Assembly: GCA_020726505.1 (NCBI GenBank)
Contig: JAHLEZ010000013.1
Coordinates: forward strand, 2,294,001-2,358,000
Source: Leptodontidium sp. MPI-SDFR-AT-0119
Taxonomy: Eukaryota; Ascomycota; Leotiomycetes; Helotiales; Leptodontidiaceae
Reading direction: 5' to 3'
Length of the DNA stretch: 64,000 bases
In this document: positions 33,260-45,565 of the stretch, piece by piece
How positions within the stretch are numbered: position 1 is the first letter of the stretch
How the letters are laid out: every line of letters begins with the position of its first letter
The notes under the pieces: model-generated
The model's database searches: none
Told to the model about the DNA's origin: nothing
The model's input: the letters and a program-made list of their open reading frames with translations, nothing else
Made by a program: the position numbers and the translations under genes

Positions 33260-36200
33260 CCCAAAAAACTGCGTCCGCGTAGTTGTAGCTATAACTGTGT
33301 CGTCCTCTAGGTCGTTGTAGTCGTCGATACCGGCGTTGTAAGCCTCCAGCCATTTTGGGAGAGCTCTTGGCGGCCCTTTGGCGTTAGGATGCTCTAAGTG
33401 GAACCGTTTGACTATATGCGGAGCTGTTATAGCATCCGAGCATGGGTACTACTCTAGGTCTTCGTCGGCGCCTAGCCACTTAATACGGTAGAATAGCTTA
33501 TTCCGCATGACCTTAGAGCCAAGGATGCCTTTAATTTCCCACTTATCCTGCTCAAGTAATAGCTAGATAAGTGCCGGCGTAGCTCTGGCTTGTCCAGGCA
33601 GGGGATTGTCGATGTACTTACGGAGCGAGTGCGAGTGGAAGACAGGATGGATTTACTAGTCCTCTGGGAGCTTAACTCTCCAACTCTTTCCTTCTTTAGC
33701 GAGTACCTTAGTTAGGCTATACTACTTGTCGGAGAGCTTTCTTGAAGGTCGGTCGATATTCTAGTTCCGAGTGTCGACTAGTACTAAGTCGCCAACGTCC
33801 CAATCGACAGCGCGTCGCCCACGGTTCGCTAGTCGTTCCATTTTCTCTTATTGATCCTTTAGGGACGACTGTGCGACTTCTGTAACCTCCTTTATTCGTA
33901 ATACTACTTGTAGAGCCTTCTCGCGATTGAGTTTCTCTGTTGCTGTAGCCGGAGGCTCTGGGTTAACTAGGTCCTAAGAAGTCCTTGGCTCAACGCCGTT
34001 AAGTAGTTAGAAAGGGGACAGGCGGCCTAAGGACTCGTGCGGTAACGTTAGTTGAGCGATGTCTATGATTAGTAAGAGGTCGCTCTAATTGTCTTAGTAG
34101 TAGTAGCAGAAGGGACGAAGCCGCTGCTTAATATATTAGTTCGTTACCTCCGTTTAGCCGTCGACGTTTAGGTTATACGCCGTCGTTAGCTTTACCTTAG
34201 TTCCGAGGATGCGACAGTACTCTTTCTAAAAGGAGGAGACGAATTGAGGTCCGCGGTCCGAGATAATAGAGTCTAGTATGCCGAAGTGTCGAGTCCAATG
34301 GACGAGGAAGAGAATAACTATGCCTTTAGCCGTAATTATGTCGTTATAAGGTATCGAGACCGGTTTCTTAAACAAGCGGTCAACGATAACCATAGCGAAG
34401 TTATAGCCGTGCTTGTCTAGTAGTAGCTTTGTAAAGTCTATCGTAAGGTGTTAGTACGGCCGAGCGGGGATTAGTAGGGGGTATAAGAAACTAGGAGTCT
34501 TATCTCTTCTAGCCTTTTGCCGGGAGCAACTGCAATTCGCTACGTATCGAGTTACGTCTGTAGAGAGGCCATTCTAATGGTATTTACGGCTTAGTAGCGC
34601 CTTTATCTTCCCGATCCCCGCGTGTGCTACTGATGGCTGGGAGTACATATGACGGATAAGTGTCGTGCGAAGCTCTAGCGGCTCTAAGGGCACTTCTAGG
34701 CGTCCTTGGAAAAGTAACTTGTCGTTTATTAGCTCGTAATCTAATGACTATTCCCTGGCTTTTTGTTAGAGAAGCTCCAACGAAGGCGAAGACTTATTAA
34801 CTGCGAGCACTTAATTAATAATATCGTATTCCGTGACGTCATAAGTTACTATGGAGTTAAGGTCCAGCTCTTCTGGCATAGGGGTCTCTGGGTCGACTAG
34901 TACTCCTGTATTAGGCTCAGGTTCCGGCTCTGGCTCTGGCTCTGGCCCGTCACGTGTCTTAATATCGTGGTCCGGGATCATGGCCTCTATAAGTGCTAGG
35001 GGTATCGTCTCTACGACATCGATATAAGCGTCCATGGAATTGACGGCGGAGAGCTGAAGGTCGCTGGCGACTCGCGAGTCAATTTTGTCGGTCGGAATCA
35101 ACTATTGGCTGCGGATGGCCCGCTTGCGTGCCTCCGTAGCCGTGAAGTCCTGATCCCGTCGGGACAGGGTGTTAGCTAAAGTATTAGTCGTCCTAGTACG
35201 GTACATAATCGTGAAATAGAAATCCGCAAAGAACTCAGCCTATCGAGCCTGCCTAGCCGTAAGGTCCTTAGTAGTCATGAAGTACTCTAGGGCTCGGTAG
35301 TCTATGTAAATAAGGACATTTTTCTGGGTACCTAAGAGCTCCGGGCGATATTACTTAAATGACCAGAAAATCGCTAGTATCTCTTTGTCGTGGATTAAGT
35401 AGTTAAGCTCGGGGTCTGTCATAGTCTTAGAAAAGTATCCCACAGGATAAAAAGTGTCGTCCTCTTAAAGTTAAGATAGAACCCTAGCGACGACTCTATC
35501 CGAGGAATTAGTCTTTAGCCGCGTTTACTTAGTAGGGTCGTAGTGGCGAAGAACCGGCGTAGATTGGAGGGCTTCCCAGAGAGTCTCCTATGCGTTTTTA
35601 CAGGCGTTGTCGAAGACGAAGGGAACGTCCTTTCCGGTGAGTATCGTGAGAGGACGTGTAATGCGACTGTAGTCTTTAATAAACCGGCGGTAGAAGTTAC
35701 AGAAGCCAAGGTAGCTCTGTATACCCCGTACATTATCGACGTATCGCCAGTCCTTGATTACACTAATCTTCTCTAGGTCTACTTCCACGCCATCGACTCT
35801 AATAACGAATCCTAAGAACTTAGTCTTTTGCACACTAAACTTAGACTTCTTAATATCAGCCTGAAGTCCGTGTGCCTGTAATATTGCTATGACCTTCTTG
35901 ACGTGGACCTCATGTTCCTCCGGAGTGGACGAATATATAAGGATATCGTCTATATAAGCCACGTAGAAGTCGTCGAGGTGTTCTATAAGGATATCGTTGA
36001 CGAATCGCTAGAAAGTCGCCGGACTATTAATAAGGCCAAAGGGAAGGACCTTGTACTTGTACGTGCTATATTAGGTGCGGAAGGTCGTATAGTCTTCGCT
36101 CTCGGGGGACATACGAATACGGTGAAAAGCTTGCTAAATATTAAGCTTTGTGAAGACCTTTGCCTTACAAATACGAGCCATTATCTTATCGATTAAGGGG

Positions 36201-38980
36201 ATCAGGTACGGGTCCTTCTTTGACAGGGCATTTAGCTTCCGGTAGTCGACGTATAGTCGGAGACTGCCATCGGCTTTCTTGGCGAAGAGAATAGGGGTCG
36301 CGTAGGGTGTACTAGAGGGCTTAATAAAGCCTTTGTGTAAGTTGTCGATAATGTACCGCTTAGTCTCCGACAGCTGTTCTTTAGTTATACGCCGGAGAGG
36401 TTCAAAGGACAAGTCATTCTCTCTAGTAAGCTCGATCTAGTGGTCTACACCTTGGCGATGCGCTAGTAGCTCGTCGGAGGCTCGCCGGGAGAAGAGAGGA
36501 GTATACTCTTAGTACTTTACCGGGAGCTTCTTACTTACTAGCTCATTATCTTGCGCGTACTTGGCCTCTAAGGCCTCCTCTGGGGTCAGGTCTCTATTTA
36601 TCGATGCGAGTTCGACGCTTAGCTAGTCTTAGGCCTCTCGCCGGCGACGAGTCAGTTCTTAGTCGATCTCAAGCACTGATGTCACAAAGGTTTGTACTTT
36701 ATTCTTCTTAGCCCTCCTAAGTCGGAGGTACGTCGTAGACATCGCTGCTACTAATATAAGGAAGATTTTCGTAGTGAGCACCTTTATCTAGTGATTTACT
36801 AGAGAGGCTCTACGGGTTCTCTTGTCCTTAAGTGGTGATCCCGGATCACGGGATGTCGAAGGGTTCAATTACTCTTTTATAACCCACAGGCGCTCTTTGA
36901 CTTCTCTAGCAAAGCTCGAGGGTCGAGTTGGCGAGACACTGGCGGTAAGTCGGACGGGGGCCTTTGTCTTAAGGGAATCGTCGAGCGCCGCAAGTCTAGC
37001 TTGTCTCTGGCGGTGGTTATCTATGTCTATAAGGGCATCCCTTCGTTCCGCGTCAAGCTGGTGAGACTTGACGATTGGCTTGTCGGAACGGTTGATATCG
37101 ACGAAGACTCGCTGGTCAAAGTACGGCTGGACGGGCATGTCTAATGGCTATTCTAGTCGATTGCAGTTCTTTATATATGACTACTTTAGGTCGTAATACT
37201 CGAGGAACTTCCGACTAATCAGGACGTCAGTGTTTCCTAAGTCAGTCACTAGAAAGGGGAAGTTAATTCGCCGGCGGTCGATCGTCAAGGTAAGTAAGAC
37301 GGCCGTGTTAATTGGCTTGCCTTTCTTACTATTATAGCTAGTTAGGACGATTAGCTGAGGGAGGGATACAAAGGAAATATCAAATTACTTGACGAGTCAG
37401 TATACGAAAGAAGTTTTAATAGCACCGAAAATATTCGCTCTGTTATTAATATGTGTAAGTGTTTTAGTAAAGAATCCATTCTTTCTTAGTTTAATACTAA
37501 CTAAGAACTGTCGTCCTCTAATAAGAGCACGGAAATTAAATGCTAAGTCCTTCTATAAGTTGTGGCCTATGCTGAGGTGTGAGTCTTTGCCACGGCCTAA
37601 GAGTTTTTTGATAGCTCGTTAGTCTCTAGATCCTCGCCGACGACTAACTAGGAAATCGATTTATCGAGAGCCTGGTCTTTACGGCGTTTGGGGCAGTCGC
37701 TAGCCCAATGGCCGGTCTTGTTGTAGTAGAGACAGGTGTCAGAAGAGACGTCCTTAGGTGTAGGAGGAGGTACGGGGGACTTAGGTCGGCGTAGGACGGG
37801 CGAAGGAGAGGGCGTACGCTGGCGGACATCCGACGACTGTCTTGGAGTCGGTGGTCTCTATACGTGAGTAGCCGGGGTAGGTGAAGTCGAACGCTAGCTG
37901 TCCTTCTTTAGGATGCCGCGCGAGTCGCTGGTGCTAGTATTGTTGAAGGAGACTCGAGGGGCTTCGCGGACAGTAGTAATAGCACGTCTATTAGCTCGTC
38001 CGGCAGCGATATTCCGCAGCTCGCGATCTGAGACGACTAAGAACTTGTTAAGAGCCGTATAATCTCCGGCGAATTTATACTTCTTGGTTCGGATATTGTA
38101 CTTGAGCTCATCCGAGACCTTCTCGCATACGTCGTCGAACCAGCGGTTAGGTGAGATTTTTCTAGTAGCCGCGTACGTCGTGAACTTCGTACGGAATTCG
38201 TTGTAAGTTATATTACCTATTTGTAATTGGTTATACTTGAGTTTGGCGGCCTACACTCAGTTGTGGTCAAAGAAACGCTAGTCTAGGGCCTTCAAGACGT
38301 CGGCGGCTCCGTTGAAGTCTCTAGCGAAGTCGGGGTCTATTCGTTGAAGGATAATAGTCTTAGCTTCTCCCTTTATATACTTAAAGTAGGCATGGACTTG
38401 CGATTCGCCGGTGAGGAAGTTACCTGAGTACTTTTAGATAAAGAGCTTTATGTCCATCTTCTAAGCGTCGTATTCAATTTCGCCCTTATAGTCGTTAAAG
38501 GGGGTACGGGGGTACTTGACCTTATTAGGCTCAACGGCAGGGATGGCAGGGTTTAGCTTAGGGAGGTAATAGTCGGCGGTAGGCTGGAGGTCCGCTGTAA
38601 GAGCACGTACGGATCGGTCAGAAGGGGAGGGAGTGCTAGTCCCTTGGCGAGGGTTATCGATAGTATATTGAGTGAGGGCTTATGTAATAGCAGCGGCGAC
38701 AGTAGAGCTAATAGAGTCCTTGATTAGCTGATCTATCCTAGCTTGTTAAGCGGGGGTAAGGCCTTTTATATCGGTAGGCTCTGGCGATGCGTCGAAGAAG
38801 CGCTGGGGTTTGTCCTCTAAGTCTAAGTCGAATCTGTTAAAGCTCTCCGGCTCCTCCGAGAGAGTCTCGACCGAAGGGATAGGGGTGTCGGTAAAGCTTA
38901 GCCGTATAGGGGCGCTCCTTTCTCTAGAGCTTCGCCGACGAGGGGGAGAAGTCGGTAGTGGTGGTAAGGTAGGGTAGAGA
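33260..38980 (-). pseudogene. Gypsy gag-pol polyprotein with C-terminal chromodomain, RIP-inactivated
   Basis: Minus-strand order: gag (about 38000-38900), a knuckle CLYYNKTGHWASDCPKR near 37700 with its second Cys turned to Tyr, protease-like DRRRINFPFLVTDLGNTDVL near 37250, RT (36130-36412: PYATPILFAKKADGSLRL, VDYRKLNALSKKDPYLIP; 35590-35962: YIDDILIYSS, GFCNFYRRFIKDYSRI), RNase H (35150-35590), a Pro-Glu repeat linker (PEPEPEPEPEP, near 34930), integrase (33900-34750) and a chromodomain (33400-33520: LFYRIKWLGADEDLE-stop-YPCSDA). TAG codons replace Trp and Gln at several places. Chromodomains can direct integration to heterochromatin. Confidence 0.9.
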
Positions 38981-39243
38981 GGTGTTTGAGGTTATTGATT
39001 AGTATGTTGATTAGATATGCGTTCGAAACGGGGCGCGCGTTAAGTTGCGGCAAGGCAGGTTAATCGCGAGAGAATATCCAGCTTTCTCTGGGACAGTCTG
39101 TTACTAAGGCAGAGAGGTACTTATCTGTCGAATAGGCCAAGGTGTTAAGGCTCGCTGTTGGCTTGCTATAAGGGCAGGTCGACAAGGCGCAAGACCGGGT
39201 GAGATATAACGCTTTATAGCGAAGGGGTACTGGTCTTTTCTTA

Positions 39244-39543
39244 TATTACGGCTAGTAAGAGGTTAATACGGCGAGTTGACTCTAGCTGTGTATTTGGGCC
39301 TCTAGCTACGCTCAGAATCGAGAAGAAAAGACAAGGAGGAAAGGAGAGCTCTCTATAAGGGAGAGCTCGAGTATAAATACACGAAGGACCCTCCTAATAG
39401 GGCCTAGCGTAGTCGGGGGCCATTCATCCACATGTCGCAGGCTCGCCACCAAGTCTTCCCTATTAGGCTTAGCGCCGTCGCATAGCCAGCGATGCTACGA
39501 GCCCGTGTCGGTTAGAATGCGAGGCGCATCGTAGGTCGTAACA
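39244..39543 (-). repeat. 5' LTR of the chromodomain Gypsy element
   Basis: 300 bp matching 32947-33246; the first dinucleotide on the plus strand is TA instead of TG, a G-to-A change. It ends CGTAACA just before the CAGCA duplication. Confidence 0.95.
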
Positions 39544-39548
39544 CAGCA

Positions 39549-40650
39549 CCTATTTGGTGATTATAAGCGTTCTCATACTTAGGAATCTTAAGCCAGGTTC
39601 TAGCGAATCGTCCGAAGAATATACGTGAGGTCCTTGCCGCGTTAGACGTCTCTAAAGGTCTTTTCCAAAGTCTCTTTACCTTCTCTATGGCATTAGAATA
39701 TGTTAACATCGAGAGTACTAAAGCATTATCTTTCCACGCTATTATATTAATTACGTTATCCTTAGTAGCTACCGAATAGAGGGTACCCTAGGGAATTGCA
39801 TCCTTTTTAGCATCTTCGGCTTTTATTTATTTATACTTCTTCAAGATACCGGATTTAGCTGTGCACGTGCCTGTAGCACCCCATCCACGCTCTTTACTAT
39901 AGCGTAATAGCTTAATATTTATAAAAAAATTTATTTAAATAAACAATATAGCTTTTGCTTTATTTGGAAGTCTCGACATTATATATGCGACTACATTTGA
40001 GGATATGTTGTCTCTTAATGCCCGGGGCTAAGGAACCTTCTATAGGCTTAGTTTACCCTTCTCTAGATGCTTCTTTTAAGTGCCTTTTCGATGGAAAACT
40101 TAGTCCTAAAAGTATCTTTATTAGCTAAGACCTAAATCTTATATCCTTAATTAATTAGCTTACTAGGAATCTTTAAGGTGTTAAAAGAGCGGCGTTAAAA
40201 GCGTGACATAGCCTCGTTAATGGCAATATCTCTTTTAGGAGTCTAAAGCTTTAAGACACATTCTGAATATGTGAATTCAAAGGTTTTAGCTATAAAAACT
40301 ATTAGAATATATGCTCGGATATTTATTTTAAGAGCTTACCTTATTAAAGATAGCTTTAAACTTATAGTTTAGATCTGCCGTGTAATACCAGAACGCAATA
40401 TATAATGCCTCGTACTATTTTAAGCTTATAATATCTATAACTAGATGCGAAGGTAAAGTAATAATCCCTGGTTTCTAATACTATTTAACCTTATTCTATT
40501 TGTAGATACTAATATATATGCGTATCTTAAGGTATTCATATGCCTCCTCTATAGTTATAAAGTACTAGTCCTACTCTTTAGAATGCTTCGGCCGCATCGT
40601 TTGATTAATATCTTTTCGTTGATTTATATTCTAGACGATAATTTCTATTT
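39549..40650 (-). pseudogene. piggyBac-like transposase relic 2, N-terminal and catalytic part
   Basis: Read on the minus strand: NFFINIKLLRYSKERGWGATGT, IPWGTLYS, IIAWKDNALVLSMLTYSNA and YENAYNHQIGAV, all matching the piggyBac core (DNFFTS...GATGT; WxD...VxMLST; YN..MGGVDRADQ). The Asp before NFF reads as a stop or Ile in this copy. The reading resumes at 32941 after the Gypsy insertion. Confidence 0.75.
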
Positions 40651-41175
40651 ATTCCCTTAAAAAAAACAGTAGAAATATACCCCTAGTTAATATTCGAAGG
40701 TAAGTTGACAGTTGACTAAAAAGGGGGTAAATCTATAAGTATAAATCCCGTGCCGGTCTTTTTAATTAGGTCTAAGGCCGGCCGAGTAGTCGCAGGATCG
40801 GTAAAATCTGGCACAATATTTTTTAAAGCTTTTAGTAGCATATTTATAATGCAAAGTTGCGATTTATTTAGTTTATTTACATACTTTATTTACACTTCAC
40901 TTTGGTGGGGACCCTGCCAAGACGCTAAAACCCGGGATCGCCACATTGGGGGATAAATTCGGCTCTTTATTTTCGTCTCGGCTCTCGATAATAGCCTTAC
41001 TCTTCTTTTCCACTCGTTCTAACGTCCCACCCCACCCTTTCGCCCACCCTCGCGTAACACACCGCCACTCTTACCTACCTTCTTAAATAATTATTAACTC
41101 TTCTAATTCTTAACTAATTCTTTTGAAATTTGGAATGTAAGTTGTCGTTATTATAAAGCCTAAGTATATCGAGTA

Positions 41176-41478
41176 CTGTTACGGCTAGCAAGAGGTTAAT
41201 ACGGCGAGTTGACTCTAGCTTTGTATTTGGGCCTAAAGCTACGCTTAGAATCGAGAAGAAAAGACAAGGAGAAAAGGAGAGCTCTTTATAAGAGGGAGCT
41301 CGAGTATAAATATATAAAAGACCCTCCTAATAGGTCCTAGTGTAGTCGAACGCCATTTATATTAATATATCGCAGGCTCGCCACTTAGTCTTCCCTATTA
41401 GGCTTAGCGCCGTCGCATAGCCAGCGATGCTACGAGCCCGTGTCGGTTAGAATACGAGGCGCATCGTAGGTCGTAACA
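41176..41478. repeat. solo LTR of the chromodomain Gypsy family
   Basis: 303 bp, TGTTACGG...CGTAACA, the same family as 32947-33246. Flanks are AGTAC (41171-41175) and AGTGC (41479-41483), a 5-bp duplication differing by one G/A transition. It splits the start of the element C transposase. Confidence 0.93.
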
Positions 41479-42101
41479 AGTGCGACGTTACGTGTACGCT
41501 TATAGAGGTCAGAAATAGCAAGTCTTTGCGAAAGGTATCGATTAAGTGGGGTGTTCTAAGGTCTACTCTTCGCAGTCGTAATGCAACCACTTTACTACGC
41601 TAGGAAGCCGCTAGTCACTTGCAAAGGCTACCTACAGTAGTAGAGAATTGATTAACTAATTGGGTGCTTACTTAAGAGTCTCTTAGTCGTGGCGTTACAC
41701 ATACGCAGATTAGGGTTTTTAATTAGGAGACTTCTAGCTCTCTAAGGGGACTACTTACTACTCGGAAAATACCAAATATTACAATTTCTGGCCCGTAATC
41801 TTATTCTTAAGACTAAGAGGCAAATCTACATCGATTCTATACGTGTTAATAACGCTTGTTCTGAAGTTATTAGGCCTTAGTTCCAAAAATTAGAGGTTCC
41901 GGCTATTAAAGCTATTCCAGCTAACTAACAATAGAATATAGACGAGACTAGTATTATAAAAGGGTACGGCCTTAATAGATTTGTTATAAGACATGCCGAA
42001 AAGCGCAAGGTTTAAAGAAAACAGCTAGGTTCACGTGCTTAGACGTTAATTATTAAGTGTATCTTTATAACTAGCCTTTTTACAAACTCGGCTGTAATTT
42101 A

Positions 42102-42328
42102 TGTAAAATAGAGAATGATGGTGCGAATGATGATTCTATTGAGGGGGCATTTCTAGGTCTATATAACTACTTTGAGTGCTGAGCTCTCGCATCGGTTATT
42201 AGCTTTGTATCAAGTTACTAGCTTTGTATTAAAGGCTCGCATCGGTTATTAGCTTTGTATCAAGTTACTAGCTTTGTATCAAAGGCTCGCATCGGTTATT
42301 AGGCTCGTATATGGCTAGTATTCTTATA
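42102..42328 (+). repeat. solo LTR of a second, unnamed family
   Basis: 227 bp, TGTAAAATAG...TTCTTATA (TG...TA, from TG...CA), with duplication ATTTA on both sides (42097-42101, 42329-42333). It contains tandem GGCTCGCATCGGTTATTAGC units. The same family occurs inverted at 43808-44015. Confidence 0.82.
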
Positions 42329-43384
42329 ATTTACAAGGGAAAATCGGTTTAATAATAGTAGTTTCCGTCTTAATTAGACGTATTTAATAACTAGTACTTT
42401 ACTACAACCGAAAATAAGTGGACGACTAATAAGACGGCTCTTAAGTAACTAGAGAAGGTGTTTATTTCTTAAACAGAACTACGTGACCATTTAGTAAGAC
42501 TCCTTATTCTAGACGGCCATAGAAGTTACGAGACTACGGAATTCCTTTAGAAGTACCTTAAGTATAATATATACCTTTTGTTTTTACCTTTATATAAGTT
42601 ACACGTCTTATAACCTTTAGATTTGACGATTTTCTCTCCCCTTAAGCGTGCCTACTAGAAAAAGCTACAATAATTAAGTTCTTTATTTAATTCTACACCT
42701 ATTAGTAAGCGCAATTTCCTCGTTTATTATTAAAAGGCACGTTAAGAGAGTTTTACTCCTTTTAATATTAAGACTAAGTAGAGAACTATTAGTTTGTAGC
42801 CAGTATTTATAACTAAGCCTTTAATAAGCCTATTACTATTAGAAAATAGTAATCAATCGACAAATCCACCTCTGCAAGAGTCTTAGAACCTATTAACACT
42901 GCCTTTAGAAGTTTCTAATACTTTAATTAAGTTTTATACTTTAAAAGGCAAGAAAAATATACATTTTAAAATACGTAACTTAGCCAATAGGTCACATAAT
43001 TAACTTCTAACACAACGTTTACTTTTTAGGAAAATTATAAAAGGAATTAACAAAAAGGATTACGAATTAAGAAAGGTAAATATAAGGATTAAAGAGCTAA
43101 AAGAGCGATTAGAGTAATTAAAGCCAAAGAAAAGGAGGAAAGTGCAAACTAGTCCAAATTCTAAGTTTATAATAACACGTGCTATTCAGGAGGCTCAAAT
43201 CGCAGCTAGAGATCGTTAAATCATACTTATAGAATCAGAATTAAAAGGAGATTTAGATTCTATAGTTTTATATATAAAAGTTAAGGCAATATAGAGTTAT
43301 TAAGTCTTGAATAAGAAGTACTAAAATTAAGCGAGGTGGGCGAAAGGTAGGGGTGGGCGAAAGGGTAGGGTGGGACGTTAACCC

Positions 43385-44110
43385 TACTTACGTAGTTTTG
43401 TGAACTCGACTTTGTATGTCTTCACCACCTACCTCCTCCACCACGTCCTACCCTCTTTCTACCTTATACCATCAACTACTAACTCGATTTTCGAAAAACC
43501 GCTAACAACTAACGCCACACACCTATAGTAAATCCTCCACCTTTCTCTCCTATCTCTTAACACGCGACTCACGCCCTCTCTATTGTGGATTAGTCCAATT
43601 ATGCTCGGCACGACAATGTCCTTATACTCCTTAGCGCTATCGACTAATATATGAACACTTCTTAAATCGTTTTCCGTCTCTCATAGGCTCCCCCAATTCT
43701 AGAATAGCTTTTGTGGTTAGCTCTAGAAACTTGAACTCTCGTAAACCCTTCTCGTCTTATATAATTTCGGGAATCTACGCCAACTCCGTGACAATTCGCC
43801 TTCTTTCTATAAGAATACTAGCCATATGCGAGCCTAATAACCGATGCGAGCCTTTGATACAAAGCTAATAACCGATGTGAGCCTTTGACACAAAGCTAAT
43901 AACTTGACACAAAGCTAATAACCGATGCGAAAGCTTGGTACTCAAAGTAGTTATATAGACTTAGAAAAGCCCCCTCAATAGAATCATCATTCACACCATC
44001 ATTCTCTATTTCACACTTTCCGTTGCTATAACATTCCTATACTTCTTTCCTATTAAATGAGCGTTAATCCCTTTAATACTCACCCCTACCTTGCACTCCT
44101 AATATACCAC
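43385..44110 (-). pseudogene. unrecognised coding relic split by a solo LTR
   Basis: On the minus strand, on both sides of the LTR at 43808-44015, there is readable coding sequence: INAHLIGKKYRNVIATE before it, and RRIVTELA-stop-IPEII, LREFKFLELTTKAILELGE, PMRDGKRF after it. Stops are of the RIP type. I do not recognise the family. Confidence 0.4.
43808..44015 (-). repeat. solo LTR of the second family, inverted copy
   Basis: 208 bp; on the minus strand TGTGAAATAG...TTCTTATA. The duplication CTTTC is at 43803-43807 and 44016-44020. It is less RIP-mutated than the copy at 42102. Confidence 0.85.
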
Positions 44111-44681
44111 AATTCGATACTCGGACAAATGAACAAATGAATGCATCTTGAATAGATATACTAAAAAATATGCGGAATTTAAAAACATACGAACCAACTT
44201 ACCTTTCAATGCTTCCTTTAAAACTTACCCCTTAACGCGCTTTAACACGTCGAATCTCAAACGGACGCGTGGGATTAATGATTACTAACGTATTTTGGCT
44301 AGGGACGTCTAGTGCTTGGGGTGTGGCGGTTCTCACTATTGCGCCTCCTTATTTCGCTTAACCCGACATCCTGGGTTTGGGACTATTACACCTCTTCCCC
44401 CATCAAAAACGCGACGATAATAATAAATTGGTATATTTCAAGCCCTTTCCATGGAGTGATAGCGATTCTACTTAGATGGCTATATTGAGAATAGTTTAAA
44501 GTCGGTTCTCCAGCTCTCTACACTTGTTCCAAGCCTGTTTTCATGGACTTCTAGAAAAACGTACTATGATCAAAACAGCAATTCATATTCTAGAATTCAT
44601 TTGCAGACTTTTGCATTGCTTGGCGTTTTGTCCCCTACTTTCTAAATGAATAGTAGTATGAATTCATTCAGGAATTATGGA
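44111..44681. other. intergenic, nothing recognised
   Basis: No supported frame or element between the coding relic and the microsatellite. Confidence 0.4.

Positions 44682-44738
<57 letters not shown>
44682..44738. repeat. (TAG)19 microsatellite
   Basis: Nineteen uninterrupted TAG units just downstream of the HET gene stop. In one frame it would read as poly-Ser, which is not taken as a gene. Confidence 0.97.
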
Positions 44739-44815
44739 GAAATCTAGGTCAAGTTGCAAGAAAGACTCGCCACTTACAGGTAGCATGGTCGGCAGACATC
44801 ATTCTCAACAACTGG

Positions 44816-45565
44816 TCAAACCAAATACACAATTTTATTTATGCCATGATGCTTCAAAACATCTGAGTCGATACGCGCCACTCCAACGCGCTGATACTGC
44901 CTCACTAGAGAGTACGTTGCGCCTCCTGTCGGCTCAATGATCAAGCACAATGTCTCAGCTCGATAACCTAACGTCAGAACTGCAAGAATCTCAACAGCCC
45001 GAACATTGACTGGCGCTTTCCCACTATCAAAGGATAATGTCAAAGGAGTCTTCCCCTCAACCCCACTACCGTGAATATCAGCATAGACATTGTCCTTATG
45101 ACACCTAACCTCCGCAACTAAACCTTGCAGCTCCAACCTCGCAACACTAACCTCGCCATATAGGTTCTTGCCTTTCAACACGTATTCCACGCTGCAGATT
45201 CTGAGGACGGGCTGCCACGGAGCCAAATCAATTCGTGTCATGAGCGTCATCCAGGCATAGTGGACGGCCATTCCTGCGGGAGCACATGCCCAAGACCAAG
45301 AAGGAGCTACATATGGTCCCGCTTGCAGCCCGTGATCGATACTACCCGATGAGCATGTCCACAACAACCCACGCGGCAGATCATGCTGCCATATGCCTGC
45401 AAGATAGCGGTCCTCGCGCGCATGCGAATGGAGAATTGAGGCGAGAGCAGAAAGAGCTGGCAAGCAATCGGTCGGCACTGTAAGTGCTCGCTGACTGTAA
45501 TATGATACAACGTGGTACCAAGGATCATGAAGAAGTTGTTGTTTATCTCGGGGAGTATGCTGCGC
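44816..45565 (-). pseudogene. HET-domain gene, 3' segment
   Basis: C-terminal third of a heterokaryon-incompatibility-type protein: DPWYHVVSYYSQRALTVPTD, LPALSALASIL, DRYLAGIWQHDL, LLWTC and APSWSWACAPAG are standard HET-protein landmarks after the HET domain. It ends NKIVYLV with TGA at 44816-44818. The segment has no internal stop, so the break is due only to insertions. At 45561-45565 it meets TGCGC, the duplication made by the Copia element; the coding frame resumes at 50806. HET proteins control non-self recognition and cell death on hyphal fusion. Confidence 0.85.

Larger units (their letters stand above)
32947..39543 (-). mobile_element. full-length Gypsy (chromovirus) LTR retrotransposon
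   Basis: 6,597 bp between 5-bp duplications CAGCA (32942-32946 and 39544-39548), with two 300-bp LTRs. Polyprotein parts on the minus strand run gag, zinc knuckle, protease, RT, RNase H, integrase, chromodomain. The two LTRs differ only by transitions, as RIP would produce. It landed in piggyBac-like relic 2. Confidence 0.96.
32342..40953 (-). mobile_element. piggyBac-like DNA transposon relic 2, split by a Gypsy element
   Basis: Ends match as inverted repeats (TCCCCCAATGTGGC, then GGGTTTTAGCGTCTTGGC) at 32342 and up to 40953; flanks are TA on both sides (32340-32341, 40954-40955). The Gypsy element at 32947-39543 is nested in the transposase. Without it the relic would be about 2.0 kb. Confidence 0.85.
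41022..43378 (+). mobile_element. Fot1-like DNA transposon C, with two solo LTRs inside
   Basis: Flanked by TA (41020-41021, 43379-43380). Ends ACGTCCCACC; the right end has two copies of GTGGGCGAAAG 17 bp apart (43336-43346, 43353-43363), while the left end keeps only one. Removing the two LTR insertions with one copy of each duplication leaves about 1.82 kb, the size of A and B. The transposase relic begins KPKYIE and continues after the first LTR with NSKSLRKVSIKWGVL and SHLQRLPTVVENQLTNWVL. Confidence 0.92.

Noticed and set aside
35543..36196. Plus-strand frames of 77-97 codons
   Set aside because: They are antisense shadows of the Gypsy reverse transcriptase and RNase H.
42150..42310. 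CRISPR-like array (repeated GCATCGGTTATTAGC units)
   Set aside because: The repeats are direct tandem units inside a solo LTR in a eukaryotic context; there are no regular unique spacers and no cas genes.
44677..44940. Frame coding a poly-Ser protein
   Set aside because: It is the translation of the (TAG)19 microsatellite and the shadow of the HET gene 3' end.
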